Below are positions 23,501 to 32,956 of a stretch of 64,000 bases of DNA, in pieces. The first letter of the stretch is position 1. Every line of letters begins with the position of its first letter. Origin of the DNA: Pectinophora gossypiella (Eukaryota; Arthropoda; Insecta; Lepidoptera; Gelechiidae); NCBI RefSeq assembly GCF_024362695.1, contig NC_065419.1:10788678-10852677 (forward strand), written 5' to 3'. Both the position numbers and the translations under genes were made by a program. The notes under the pieces are model-generated. The model searched no databases. It worked only from the letters and a program-made list of their open reading frames with translations, and was not told where the DNA came from.

Positions 23501-25585
23501 ATTTCCAATTGAGCGGATTAGTTACATCTATTCAATACAATAAAAAGTTAATGGGTTGGTCTCAAGTTGTCTAGATAGCAGTAGGACTAACTCCATTAAA
23601 GACTATATCGCGAAGAGCCTAGATATAATTTCACCTTGATCTTATGTTGTCGTAAATTTACTTGTTCGCACAATGACTACATAACCATAAAAAAATCAAT
23701 TTAAAAACAGATTTAAAAACTCGCTAATACGTTAAATTCACAGTAATCGTCGCACATAGAAACCGTAACAGCCTGTAGCACTATTTTTACCCCAAATTTG
23801 CATAGATTACCATCGTGTAAGCTCCATACGACTCGACTAGAAGGGCGCACTTTCGATACCTTTCGATTTTACGGCCCCATAACACGGAACATGACCGCAG
23901 CACTTATATTTCCATAGAAAATTGGTGTTTAAGCCATCTTTATAAAGCATCCCTCCGATAGTAAAATGAGGGTAAAATAGCTTTTATAAATGTTCATTTT
24001 ATACGTCTTAGCACTTAGGATATCTGAGTGGTCATTCATTTTCCTTTAAGTGGGTGAAGTTGTAATAAAATATTATTTTTAAATGACGCAAATCCTCATA
24101 TCTATTCGGCCACATTCAAGTAAGTAACTAGACCATTATTTTTCAAAGAGAATGGTTTATTTTTTGGTATGCCATTTATGTTACGAAATTCTATGAGTTT
24201 GTCCACTTTGTAGCTGTGGATTTCGTAATACAACATTAAATATTAATAACTATTATTGTTTCTGGTAAAGAAATAAGTATACCTGAGTAGATCTTCGAAC
24301 ACCGATGGTCAATCACCGTTAACGCAGACATGTCTTTCGTTCTTTGGTCTTTTACCAAATATAAAGTTAGGACTTCCGTAAGGTCGTTGGGTAAGTTGGT
24401 AATTTAACACTAGATATATGCAAATATAAAACAGTTTTGTGTAGTTTTATATGCATGTTAAGCTAAAATGTTAAAAGCAGACTTCTTTCACTGTCAGTGA
24501 TTATTATAGACAAATGTGTGATAGTGATTACGATAATTCCATATGAGACTGAAAATGCTGGCAGCGCGGACTATCAAGATGAATTTTGATTTGCTAGCAC
24601 GTTTAGTATGTGAAATAAACAGAATAAAAAATACTGGCCTTAGTAAATAGTTTTTGTTAATAAATTCGATACAAATATTATCAATATTAATTTGCTCATT
24701 ATATTAAACGTAACACTTTCATCTATTGAATTTATAACACCAAATTGAAGAGAGAGAATCAGATACTTTATTAATAAATAAATCACCCATTCTGCCCAAA
24801 ACAGCCGTAAACTAAGTGTGGTTTAAATTAGTAAATAGTTAGATACAATTAGTTATTAATGTGAGGTACCTATTTTAATAACATAAAATTCCAATAACGT
24901 AAACACAAAATCACATTAAGCCCCAGGCTATAAACTTTCAAAATAACATGAAAATTTTACGCAAAAATAACGGACATTTTCATTTAGCCTGCCGTGGCGC
25001 TAATTACTCAGTGATAGAAAATAATTGGCAAATTTTGTGGTACTTTGGTTTATCTTGTGGCATAATTTGTTTTCAATAAAATTTGAATAATAATGAGTAA
25101 ATTGATATTACATAAACAGCTGCCTAACGATAAAGAGCTGAAATATTTTGCTGCAGTCTGTGTTCAACAATAGGCTACTTGACAACCTAGTCAAATTAGA
25201 TACTTTTTTCGGAAAGTTAAAACAAAAGTTCTTTGGAGTTTGTAGGTATGGAAATACCATCCTGTGACGTCATCAATAAAAGCGGTCAAACGTCGTACTC
25301 ATTGTTACCTAATTCATAAATAAATTTCAAAAATATCTCGAATAGTAAATTGAGACTGACTTTTGATCATTTTAGACTGGCTTGTATTTCTAGATTAGCA
25401 TTTTATAATTTATTTTTGACCCAGTCAAATATCAAAATTTGTGACCCAAAACTATAGTGAACAGGGCATTTACTAGCGTTTCCCATCGAAGACTTCGTTT
25501 ACTACATAACATAAGCTACATCCCAACTGGAGTAGACGATGTGGCAGACGACATATTCAAAACAAAAATAATTAGAATCCGGCCT
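20501..25585. other. 5 kb repeat-poor AT-rich DNA
   Basis: No convincing gene. At 20729-20758 there is a ~30-bp scrap of the Jockey 3' UTR ('tttttgacgtgactta'). At about 22470-22530 one frame contains VPQGTVLG, like the LINE RT motif, without supporting context. Frames of 90-120 codons at 22356-23012 have no recognisable domains. The scarcity of SINEs contrasts with both flanks. Confidence 0.45.
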
Positions 25586-25589
25586 ATAT

Positions 25590-25860
25590 AGTTAAGCGTC
25601 CAGACTGCCTGGAGAATGCGCCACGTTGCACATTCACCAAGATAAGCTCATGAAGCGTCTAGACTGCCTAGAGAATGCGCTACGTTGCATAAGATAAGCC
25701 GTGATGAGATCAGACGCTTGGTCCCTTCCCATTAGTTTTTAAAGTAGTCTTAAGCTGAACTTCTTTTAGACAATACGTGTGTCTTATTCTAAATAAATAG
25801 TTTTAAATTCAATTAAATTGTCTTTTTAAAAACAGTCCTCTCACCCCGGGTGATTTATCT
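25590..25860 (+). repeat. 5' LTR, 271 bp
   Basis: Identical to 31402-31672. It contains AATAAA at 25792-25797 and a diverged direct repeat of 37 bp (25594-25630 and 25653-25689). Its first 60-odd bases double as the end of the env frame in the 3' copy. Confidence 0.95.
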
Positions 25861-25877
25861 GGCGCAGCCGGTAGGAT
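25860..25877 (+). other. primer binding site (tRNA-Ser type)
   Basis: TGGCGCAGCCGGTAGGAT begins at the last base of the 5' LTR. From memory of the group, TGGCGCAG..GG is the tRNA-Ser-type site used by 17.6 and 297, distinct from the tRNA-Lys site of gypsy itself. Confidence 0.75.
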
Positions 25878-26321
25878 ATTTGCATTAAGGCTGCACCTGA
25901 GGACTAGAAAATCGGTCGTCGGGTCAAAAAGTCGCAGATATCCACGAACCAAATAAATAAGTTAAACACAAGTGAGTGAGCGGACAGAGTGAAAATCGTT
26001 TTCACATAATACGAGAGACACATAATTCTACGAAGTTCAGTGCAGCTTTATCGTGGAGGATATGGCAGTGAGCAGATTGTGAGTGACTAATTCGCATTCC
26101 ACTTCTTATGCTTATCTATTCCTGTTAGTTGCGGGCTCAATTATTAATAAGTGAACTCTATAGCTCTATATAGTTTGTTTCAGTTAACTTCACTGAGATA
26201 AAGAATATCTGATTTTCACATATCGCACTAAAATAGGTGATAAGTGAACTTTTAAGTATTTTTATTACTTTTGTTTGTTACATTTATTTTATTTTGTGTG
26301 TGTTTCGTTATAAAACTAAAT
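25878..26321 (+). other. retroelement leader / 5' UTR
   Basis: Untranslated leader between primer site and Gag start. It probably holds packaging signals and the donor for a spliced env RNA, but neither can be pinned down by eye. Confidence 0.5.
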
Positions 26322-29300
26322 ATGGCTCAAGTAACGTTAGTTCCCAAAGAAATGCTGTGTTTGATACCGAAGTTTAGTGGTCAACCTGAACAGCTTAATT
26401 TATTCTTATCTAAAGCTCAATATGTACTAGATAGTTACACGATACAGGGTAACCTTGCTCAGAGCACATACCTTTTCCATTGTATAAGTAGTAGGCTTGT
26501 AGATAGAGCAGCTACCCTTATCAGTGAGAGACAAGACATAACGTCCTGGGATGCATTGAAATCTGTGTTACTTCAGCATTTCGGTGACCCACGCTCAGAG
26601 GAGTGCATTAGTATTGAACTCGAGAGCATGAAAATAAAGTCGGGGGAGTCCTACAATGAGTTCTGTAACCGCATTCAACATGTTCGCAGCGCCTTATTTG
26701 CTAAAGTAAACCGGTTGACCGACGAAGGCGTAAAAGCAGCCAAAATGATCATTTACAATAACAGCGCGCTCAATGTTTTTCTATATAACCTTCCGGAAAA
26801 CCTAATACGTATTGTTCGCCTAAAAGGTTGCTCCACTCTCGAAAATGCGTTAGGCATCGTAACTGAAGAGGTGAATTTCCAGCACCAATATAACTCTAAA
26901 CACAAACAGTTAACTTCAACACATAATGTACAACCACAAAATTCTCAAAATGTTCAACCCCAGAATTTTAAATTTAATATTCCACAAAATACACCTGTCT
27001 TTCGACCAAATGCTTTACAACAGTTCCGGATGCCATTACCTGGAAATCCTCAATTTAAATTTGGGATTCCACAGCAGATGGGCTATAAGCCAAACCTGAC
27101 CCAAAACCAAAATAATTTTAAACCAAACCCTCAATTTAAATTCGGTATTCCCCAACCTCAAGGTTTTAGACCCAACTTCAATCAAAACACACAGGGTTTC
27201 AAATTCGGGATTCCCAATCAGTATCGGTTCGGGATTCCACCCCAGCCTCAGGGATACAGACCCCCTGTAAACAACTCCAAACCATTGGACACTGATGTCT
27301 CTATGCGAACAGCAACAAGACAGTACATGTTAAATGAACCTGAAGGTAATAATAACCTTTTCTATAACTATGAACTTGCGGAAACTTACTGTCATCCAAA
27401 TGAAGGAGATTATGAAGCATATTACGATCTGTATGAAGAGCCGACCAGCTCGGAAACAACCAAAAACTACCCCGGATTTTCACGAGCCGGCCGCACCCAA
27501 CAACCCGAGATAGTAAATCTTAATTGTGATAGCTTATTAAAATTACCACACATCAACTTACCTGAGATAAATGCTCGTTTTATGATAGACACGGGAAGCA
27601 CTCGATCGTTTATCAGCCCAAGGAAAGTTGACGAGTTCTTCGCCAACTATAAGTTCTTCGAACCCTTCGAGGTTGTAAGCACTCACGCTCGTAGCAGACA
27701 CGACGAAGTCATCGTCATACCCCTTCTGAAAACTTTTAAGAGCATGTTACAACATAAGTTTTATGTTTATGACGTCGATAATCGCTACGATGGCTTGATC
27801 GGTTCCGACCTTCTAAAACAACTAGGCGCCACAATCGATATGCAGAATCAAGTTCTCCGAACGAAAAATGTAGAAATACCAATAATATATAACCCACCAT
27901 ACGAAGTGCAGCTTCAACCACGTACTGAAACACGCGTGACGATTCCTGCGGACCTGAAAGATGGAGAGGCGATTATTAATTTCGTAGATTTCGGTAAAGA
28001 CGTGCGTATGCCGAGCGCAATAGTGACATACAAGAATGGCAAGCAAAATATCAACGCGGACGCGTTATCCCATATAAGGCTAAATGCTTTAGGTAAAGAC
28101 GATACTGAATCCATGCAGGTGAATGTAGACGAATCTGAAAGACGATTACATTCTTACTTGGATGATGTGGTTTCTGAAATTGAAAGGTTAAGTAACGCGC
28201 AACCAAATCGGAAAGACGAAGTAATATCAATAAGCAGTGGAGAGAAAGAAGAAACAACAAAGCATGAGTTAGAAACTGAGTACCCTATATTATCGCCTTC
28301 TGAAAGCACCATTACAATACCAGAAGGAACGATGAGTAACATGTCTCTATCACAAACTGTTCATTCGGCACCAGACATGGACACAAATGGCATACCTATT
28401 CTAAACGAAGCCATAGACTCTAAACCTAATCAGATGTTAATTTATACATGGAACAGAAACGAAACGGCTGTAAAGAATATCTCTAGTAACAATCAAAAGA
28501 TATTAGAAGCACATTTACCAACAAATAGGCCAGATTTGGTCACTCAATTCCTAAAAGAATATGTAAAACCGAAAACTAAGCATTTCATATATTTTGAAAA
28601 TGAAATTCACCGTAAACAGTTTACACAAGCGGCTATAAAACTTTTTAGAAAAGGGACAGTCAAACTATTTGAATGCACTAAAAGAGTTATACATGTAGAG
28701 GACGAAGAAGAGCAACGACAAATTGTTTTAAAATACCACGAGAGTAAGACATGTCATCGAGGAATCAACGAAACTCTCATGAAGCTGAAACGCGTATACT
28801 ACTGGAACAATATGAACATAACAGTCAGTAGCGTGATAAACGCGTGTGAAATTTGTAAAGCAATGAAGTACGACCGCAAACCATACAAACCTGAATTGCA
28901 GTTGACACAGACGCAGACAAAACCTTTCCAAGAATTGTTTATGGATTTGTTCTCAATAGAAGGGAAATACTTCCTGACCATCATTGATGCGTTTAGTAAA
29001 CTAGGACAGGCTTTCGAAATTCCTAATCGCTCTACACCGGAAGTAGTAAGAGCTCTGATAAAATACTTTTCATTCTACGGTGTCCCTGAGAAGATAAGCG
29101 CTGATCCCGGATCAGAGTTCAATAATACATTAATGAAAGAAACGTTAAAATTTTATAAAATAAACTTACACATAGGGACACCTCATAACCCGAATTCTAT
29201 GGGCATGATCGAAAGATTTCACTCTACCATCCTAGAAATTTATCGCCTTGCGAAATACGAGCAGAAAATTACGGACGCAACTTCGATCATGACATACGCA

Positions 29301-29507
29301 ATAATGGCGTACAATCACACCATACATTCGACAACAGGACTTACACCTTTTGAAGTCGTATTTGGACATACCGACTGTACTAATGCTTTTAACGTCGAGT
29401 TTGACAAATATTACACGCAAAAACTGGTAGCCGAACACGCGAGACGAACCAAATATCTGTATAAATATATGACGGAGGAAATGCTAAAAAAAAAAGGAAA
29501 AGGTTAA
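26322..29507 (+). CDS. Gag-protease-integrase polyprotein without RT/RNase H
   Basis: 1061 residues from the ATG at 26322 (MAQVT...). The frame is open 17 codons further upstream, but only from a TTG. Residues 1-~205 are a Ty3/gypsy-type Gag (capsid-like, FSGQPEQLNLFL near the start). Residues ~215-305 carry five FKFGIPQ-like repeats in a Q/N/P-rich tail, with no CCHC zinc knuckle. The aspartic protease has DTGS at 423-426 and LIGSD at 492. Near residue 575 the sequence jumps to NADALS, normally the end of RNase H, so RT and RNase H are missing in frame. Integrase follows: zinc finger His806...Cys842/Cys845, catalytic Asp875, Asp928 and Glu964 (DD35E spacing). A stop follows a run of ten A's (29486-29495), before the usual C-terminal tail. 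No Gag/Pol frameshift is needed. Confidence 0.92.
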   Translation: MAQVTLVPKEMLCLIPKFSGQPEQLNLFLSKAQYVLDSYTIQGNLAQSTYLFHCISSRLVDRAATLISERQDITSWDALKSVLLQHFGDPRSEECISIELESMKIKSGESYNEFCNRIQHVRSALFAKVNRLTDEGVKAAKMIIYNNSALNVFLYNLPENLIRIVRLKGCSTLENALGIVTEEVNFQHQYNSKHKQLTSTHNVQPQNSQNVQPQNFKFNIPQNTPVFRPNALQQFRMPLPGNPQFKFGIPQQMGYKPNLTQNQNNFKPNPQFKFGIPQPQGFRPNFNQNTQGFKFGIPNQYRFGIPPQPQGYRPPVNNSKPLDTDVSMRTATRQYMLNEPEGNNNLFYNYELAETYCHPNEGDYEAYYDLYEEPTSSETTKNYPGFSRAGRTQQPEIVNLNCDSLLKLPHINLPEINARFMIDTGSTRSFISPRKVDEFFANYKFFEPFEVVSTHARSRHDEVIVIPLLKTFKSMLQHKFYVYDVDNRYDGLIGSDLLKQLGATIDMQNQVLRTKNVEIPIIYNPPYEVQLQPRTETRVTIPADLKDGEAIINFVDFGKDVRMPSAIVTYKNGKQNINADALSHIRLNALGKDDTESMQVNVDESERRLHSYLDDVVSEIERLSNAQPNRKDEVISISSGEKEETTKHELETEYPILSPSESTITIPEGTMSNMSLSQTVHSAPDMDTNGIPILNEAIDSKPNQMLIYTWNRNETAVKNISSNNQKILEAHLPTNRPDLVTQFLKEYVKPKTKHFIYFENEIHRKQFTQAAIKLFRKGTVKLFECTKRVIHVEDEEEQRQIVLKYHESKTCHRGINETLMKLKRVYYWNNMNITVSSVINACEICKAMKYDRKPYKPELQLTQTQTKPFQELFMDLFSIEGKYFLTIIDAFSKLGQAFEIPNRSTPEVVRALIKYFSFYGVPEKISADPGSEFNNTLMKETLKFYKINLHIGTPHNPNSMGMIERFHSTILEIYRLAKYEQKITDATSIMTYAIMAYNHTIHSTTGLTPFEVVFGHTDCTNAFNVEFDKYYTQKLVAEHARRTKYLYKYMTEEMLKKKGKG

Positions 29508-29778
29508 AGAAAGACGGGGAGGAGAGACAGGGTTTAATCTAGCAGAAGGAGACACGATATTTATAAAAGGGGTAAACACAAGACGCGGTAAAGATAAGCC
29601 CCGGTTTCAAAAAGCAGAAGTGGTTGGAGAGATAAGTAGGAATGTAGTACCTGTCGATGTTAGGAACCGTAATACCAATGTACCTATTAAGGACATTCGT
29701 CGTCCTCCACAGGGTCGTGCTCCTGCTGGTGGTCCAGTTGAGCCAGAGCCAGGAGGAGGCCAAGCTACAACGGATTGA
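29496..29778 (+). pseudogene. integrase C-terminal tail in a shifted frame
   Basis: From just after the ten-A run, the next frame is open for about 94 codons to a TGA at 29776-29778. It is basic and then Pro/Gly-rich, as expected for an integrase tail, and it overlaps the env start by 122 nt. The frame change coincides with the A run, so it is either a one-base length change in a homopolymer, a sequencing artefact or a slip site. Confidence 0.75.
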
Positions 29779-31465
29779 ACACAATCCCGGGATACTTCCT
29801 GTAAAAGAGGGAACTGCTATTATAAGTTACGATAAGTGGATAATAATTAAGAATCTAGATTTAAGTTTAGTATACGATGATATAGAGTTTAATTTCAACC
29901 GCTATGCGAACCTCAACAAACACGTCCTAAACCATTTTGGCAAGAATGTTTTTAATTTCGAACTCGCGAATGTCAAAAGTCAAACTGATCACCTAAAACA
30001 CATAACTTTCACTAAACTCAGACAATTAAATCCATCAAAAAGAATAAAACGTGGACTACTAAACCCTTTAGGGTCACTTATAAAAGTAATAACTGGCAAC
30101 TTGGACAATGAGGATGCTGTGAAGTATGATAAAATGTTAAATGAACTCAAAACTCGACAAATTTCAGAATTAAAGAAAATGAGTCTGGTCACTGAAATGT
30201 TGGGGACATTTACGAATAACAGCAATGTAACAAAAAATAATTTCATCCAATTGGATAGGGAAATTTGGGACATTAGAAAAATACTGAATGAGTCAATGAC
30301 AAATTTTACAAACAATAGATTAATTCATATTTACAATTTATTTTTACATAACTTCCAAATGTTGTATATCAGATTGGATGAAATAGAAACAGCAATAGCA
30401 TTTAGCAAAATGGGAACTCTCCACCAGTCAATATTAGACACTGACGAATTTGTAACTGTTTTAGGAAAAATTGAACGTAAAGAGAGCCTTGCATATCCCG
30501 TAAATTATGTAAATTTAATTAAAATAGAGCAGTGTGTAGAGATTAAGGCATATATCAAAGAAAATCAGATAGTCTTTATCATCGAAGTTCCCTTGGTCAA
30601 AAAGGGAATATACGATTATTATCACGTCTTTCCTCTACCTATTACAAACAACCTAAATCAATCCGTCCTAATTATCCCAAAACAACCTTACCTTATTGCG
30701 AATGGTTCGAACACATTCTCACTCACCAAACGCTGCAAAGAGTTGGAGAGAGGCTTCTTTATTTGCTACGAAGAACACATTCCCCCAAGATCCATGGAGG
30801 ATACCTGTGTGGCGGACTTAATGAAGTTTACTATGAATATTACCACCTGTTATCCTATCCTGGTGGAAGTGAAGACAATTAAAGTAGAGCCCATACAACC
30901 TAATCGATGGATTCTCTACTCTAAAGCCAACATCCTTTTGAAGACACGCTGTGGAAGTGAGATGAGCAGAATCTACATCAGAGGTACTTACCTGGCTGTG
31001 ATCGATGATAACTGCGAACTAAAAATCGATGACGTCACACTGAGGCATCATAGTTCCGAAGCATCTCCAATACTATATCCCAAGTTACCTCTTATAAATT
31101 TTCCGGAAATCCCAACTTCAGCAGCAGCATCGCCCTGGAAGCCTATCAACTTGGATGAGGTCGACCTGCGACATCTCCAAGTGTTGTCGTACGCCCTAAA
31201 AAAAGCTGACAGTGTTGTGCTAAGTGAAAGTGATAAAAGTGTAAGTGCGGTAAATATAAATAGCATTAGTATAGGAACTCTATTTTTATATATAATCTTA
31301 GTTTTAACAATTTTTATCGGTATCTTCATAACTTTAAGAAGACGTCGAAATTCTCAGTCTCAAAAATCATCCCCTGAGAATTTCGAAGTTATGGAGGGAG
31401 GAGTTAAGCGTCCAGACTGCCTGGAGAATGCGCCACGTTGCACATTCACCAAGATAAGCTCATGA
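29657..31465 (+). CDS. env: errantivirus-type envelope fusion protein (Env)
   Basis: 602 residues, uninterrupted. An N-terminal hydrophobic stretch (about residues 8-30) can serve as signal peptide. An in-frame ATG at codon 8 is an alternative start, and in this group env is normally translated from a spliced RNA. RIKR at 129-132 is a furin-type site, followed by a Gly/Leu-rich segment typical of the fusion peptide of baculovirus-F-like insect Env. A single transmembrane segment lies at about 540-562, followed by a basic anchor (RRRR) and a short tail. The last ~20 codons lie inside the 3' LTR and end at TGA 31463-31465. The intact frame suggests a recent copy. Whether it is expressed or functional cannot be told. 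Confidence 0.9.
   Translation: MLGTVIPMYLLRTFVVLHRVVLLLVVQLSQSQEEAKLQRIEHNPGILPVKEGTAIISYDKWIIIKNLDLSLVYDDIEFNFNRYANLNKHVLNHFGKNVFNFELANVKSQTDHLKHITFTKLRQLNPSKRIKRGLLNPLGSLIKVITGNLDNEDAVKYDKMLNELKTRQISELKKMSLVTEMLGTFTNNSNVTKNNFIQLDREIWDIRKILNESMTNFTNNRLIHIYNLFLHNFQMLYIRLDEIETAIAFSKMGTLHQSILDTDEFVTVLGKIERKESLAYPVNYVNLIKIEQCVEIKAYIKENQIVFIIEVPLVKKGIYDYYHVFPLPITNNLNQSVLIIPKQPYLIANGSNTFSLTKRCKELERGFFICYEEHIPPRSMEDTCVADLMKFTMNITTCYPILVEVKTIKVEPIQPNRWILYSKANILLKTRCGSEMSRIYIRGTYLAVIDDNCELKIDDVTLRHHSSEASPILYPKLPLINFPEIPTSAAASPWKPINLDEVDLRHLQVLSYALKKADSVVLSESDKSVSAVNINSISIGTLFLYIILVLTIFIGIFITLRRRRNSQSQKSSPENFEVMEGGVKRPDCLENAPRCTFTKISS
31391..31401 (+). other. polypurine tract
   Basis: Purine-rich ATGGAGGGAGG immediately before the 3' LTR, in the position for plus-strand primer formation. 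It lies within the env frame. Confidence 0.75.
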
Positions 31466-31672
31466 AGCGTCTAGACTGCCTAGAGAATGCGCTACGTTGC
31501 ATAAGATAAGCCGTGATGAGATCAGACGCTTGGTCCCTTCCCATTAGTTTTTAAAGTAGTCTTAAGCTGAACTTCTTTTAGACAATACGTGTGTCTTATT
31601 CTAAATAAATAGTTTTAAATTCAATTAAATTGTCTTTTTAAAAACAGTCCTCTCACCCCGGGTGATTTATCT
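31402..31672 (+). repeat. 3' LTR, 271 bp
   Basis: Identical to the 5' LTR. AATAAA at 31604-31609 is the likely polyadenylation signal. Positions 31402-31465 also encode the C-terminus of Env. The ATAT target duplication follows at 31673-31676. Confidence 0.95.
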
Positions 31673-31676
31673 ATAT

Positions 31677-32117
31677 ACCGGCCGGGAAATAATAATAATA
31701 ATAATAATAATATTTTTTACCTGATTCCCACGAAGCAAAAAGGAGGGTTATGTGTTTGATCGCTATGGATTATCAATAAAATACTTACAAAAAGTCGATC
31801 TCCGTTTTTATTTATGTAGGTAGGCATCTGAAAAATAATTGCGTCGCGAATTTTCTCACTTTCCAATTAATTTTTGAACGATCTAAAATGCTACGGCAGT
31901 ATCAGTAAAATAAATCATGCATTTACTTTTAATTTCAATACTCGTAAATTGTCTTTGTGTGGAATTGTTTTTAAGATTTATCAGGCGTAATATATGAGAT
32001 CTAATTTGACGATTTTTTGTAAGAAATACCTTCGTTCCTTTATAACTAAAATATTGTTATATAATTGACTGTTAGAGACAAATAAATTAACGTTGCTGTA
32101 AACGTTAATTTTACATT
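31677..32117. other. no gene; short microsatellite
   Basis: A run of AAT repeats at about 31688-31712 lies next to the provirus. Otherwise AT-rich and unassigned. Confidence 0.4.
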
Positions 32118-32288
32118 GGTCATCGTCATCAATTTAAGAGCCACGCTCTTATCGGTGTAGCATTTTCCATTCCAGTCTATCAAAGGCCAATTCCTTGACT
32201 TCTCTATAAGACACGACGTTAACATTTTCTTTAATCTGTTCCATGTAAGCTCTTCTTGGTCTTCCCCTTCCTCTCTTTCCTTCTAGCT
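32118..32288 (-). mobile_element. LINE C-terminus fragment, family L
   Basis: On the minus strand this reads as a basic protein end containing RRAYMEQIKEN and VSYREVKELA, of the sort found at the end of non-LTR polyproteins. The same block is at 40056-40156 and, degraded, at 7702-8000. Confidence 0.55.
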
Positions 32289-32374
32289 TACATTGGTATT
32301 CAACAAGAAATATGGATTAAATATAAGAATTCGGTATTTTACTGAAAGAGTTTCACAAAAAGAATAACCCTTCT

Positions 32375-32788
32375 TTGATCAATGTAAAAATTATAGTCTA
32401 CAAAACAGTTGTTCTTATCGTATTTTATTACTTACTACATACTACATCAAAGTGCCGATCTAACCTTGGGGTTTGGCTACCTAACCGTCTACCACATTTA
32501 CATTGGCTACAAAATAAAACCTTATTTCTGAAGGATTCCAGATTGAAACAACATGACAAAGATACAACTTTTTTATTGTCCCTTGAGTCCAAATTACACG
32601 GCCCCATACATCTTTTCCAGGTGATTTGTAAAGCGTCTAGGAGGCACTTTTTTCATAACCATTTATTAAGCCAATGTGAGAACAGCAGCACTGCTACCTG
32701 GTATATGAATGCGACTATCGAAGAAAACTGGGACAATGTCCCGACTAATGTTTTATATTTACTTTGTAAGGAAATTTTGAACTTTTAG
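32375..32788 (+). CDS. unrecognised 137-codon ORF, perhaps a LINE linker remnant
   Basis: An uninterrupted 137-residue frame. A middle part (about residues 75-120: ICKASRRHFFHNHLL, then TW) vaguely resembles the linker between endonuclease and RT in LINE ORF2 proteins, where a basic helix is followed by a conserved Trp. No catalytic motif, signal peptide or flanking element confirms this. It could equally be a chance frame. Confidence 0.3.
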   Translation: MINVKIIVYKTVVLIVFYYLLHTTSKCRSNLGVWLPNRLPHLHWLQNKTLFLKDSRLKQHDKDTTFLLSLESKLHGPIHLFQVICKASRRHFFHNHLLSQCENSSTATWYMNATIEENWDNVPTNVLYLLCKEILNF

Positions 32789-32956
32789 TAAAAGAGTTAC
32801 TTACAGTTTAATGATTTTTATAGATGTGACAAGTAATAGTAAATAAATACATTAGTCAGTAATTCACTTGATTTTCAATAATAAAATTTACGTCCTTGGA
32901 ATGTTGGACATACCAATTTAATGTTAACACAGTGGTAACACTTACGTCATTAAAGG

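Larger units (their letters stand above)
25590..31672 (+). mobile_element. errantivirus-like LTR retroelement lacking RT/RNase H
   Basis: 6083-bp provirus in the order LTR, primer site, gag-protease-integrase, env, polypurine tract, LTR. LTRs begin AGTTAA, as in the gypsy/errantivirus group, and are flanked by ATAT (25586-25589 and 31673-31676). The gene order with a third env frame fits insect errantiviruses (TED, gypsy, 17.6 group). The RT and RNase H domains, expected between protease and integrase, are absent, and a single frame crosses the gap. The LTRs are identical base for base, so insertion was recent. With no polymerase of its own it should depend on a complete relative. Confidence 0.93.

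Noticed and set aside
26271..26321. Upstream start of the Gag frame
   Set aside because: The 17 extra codons begin at TTG, are hydrophobic and precede a normal ATG (MAQVT). They are taken as leader sequence.
27736..28342. Minus-strand frames within the gag-pol region
   Set aside because: Shadows of the plus-strand polyprotein, without domains of their own.
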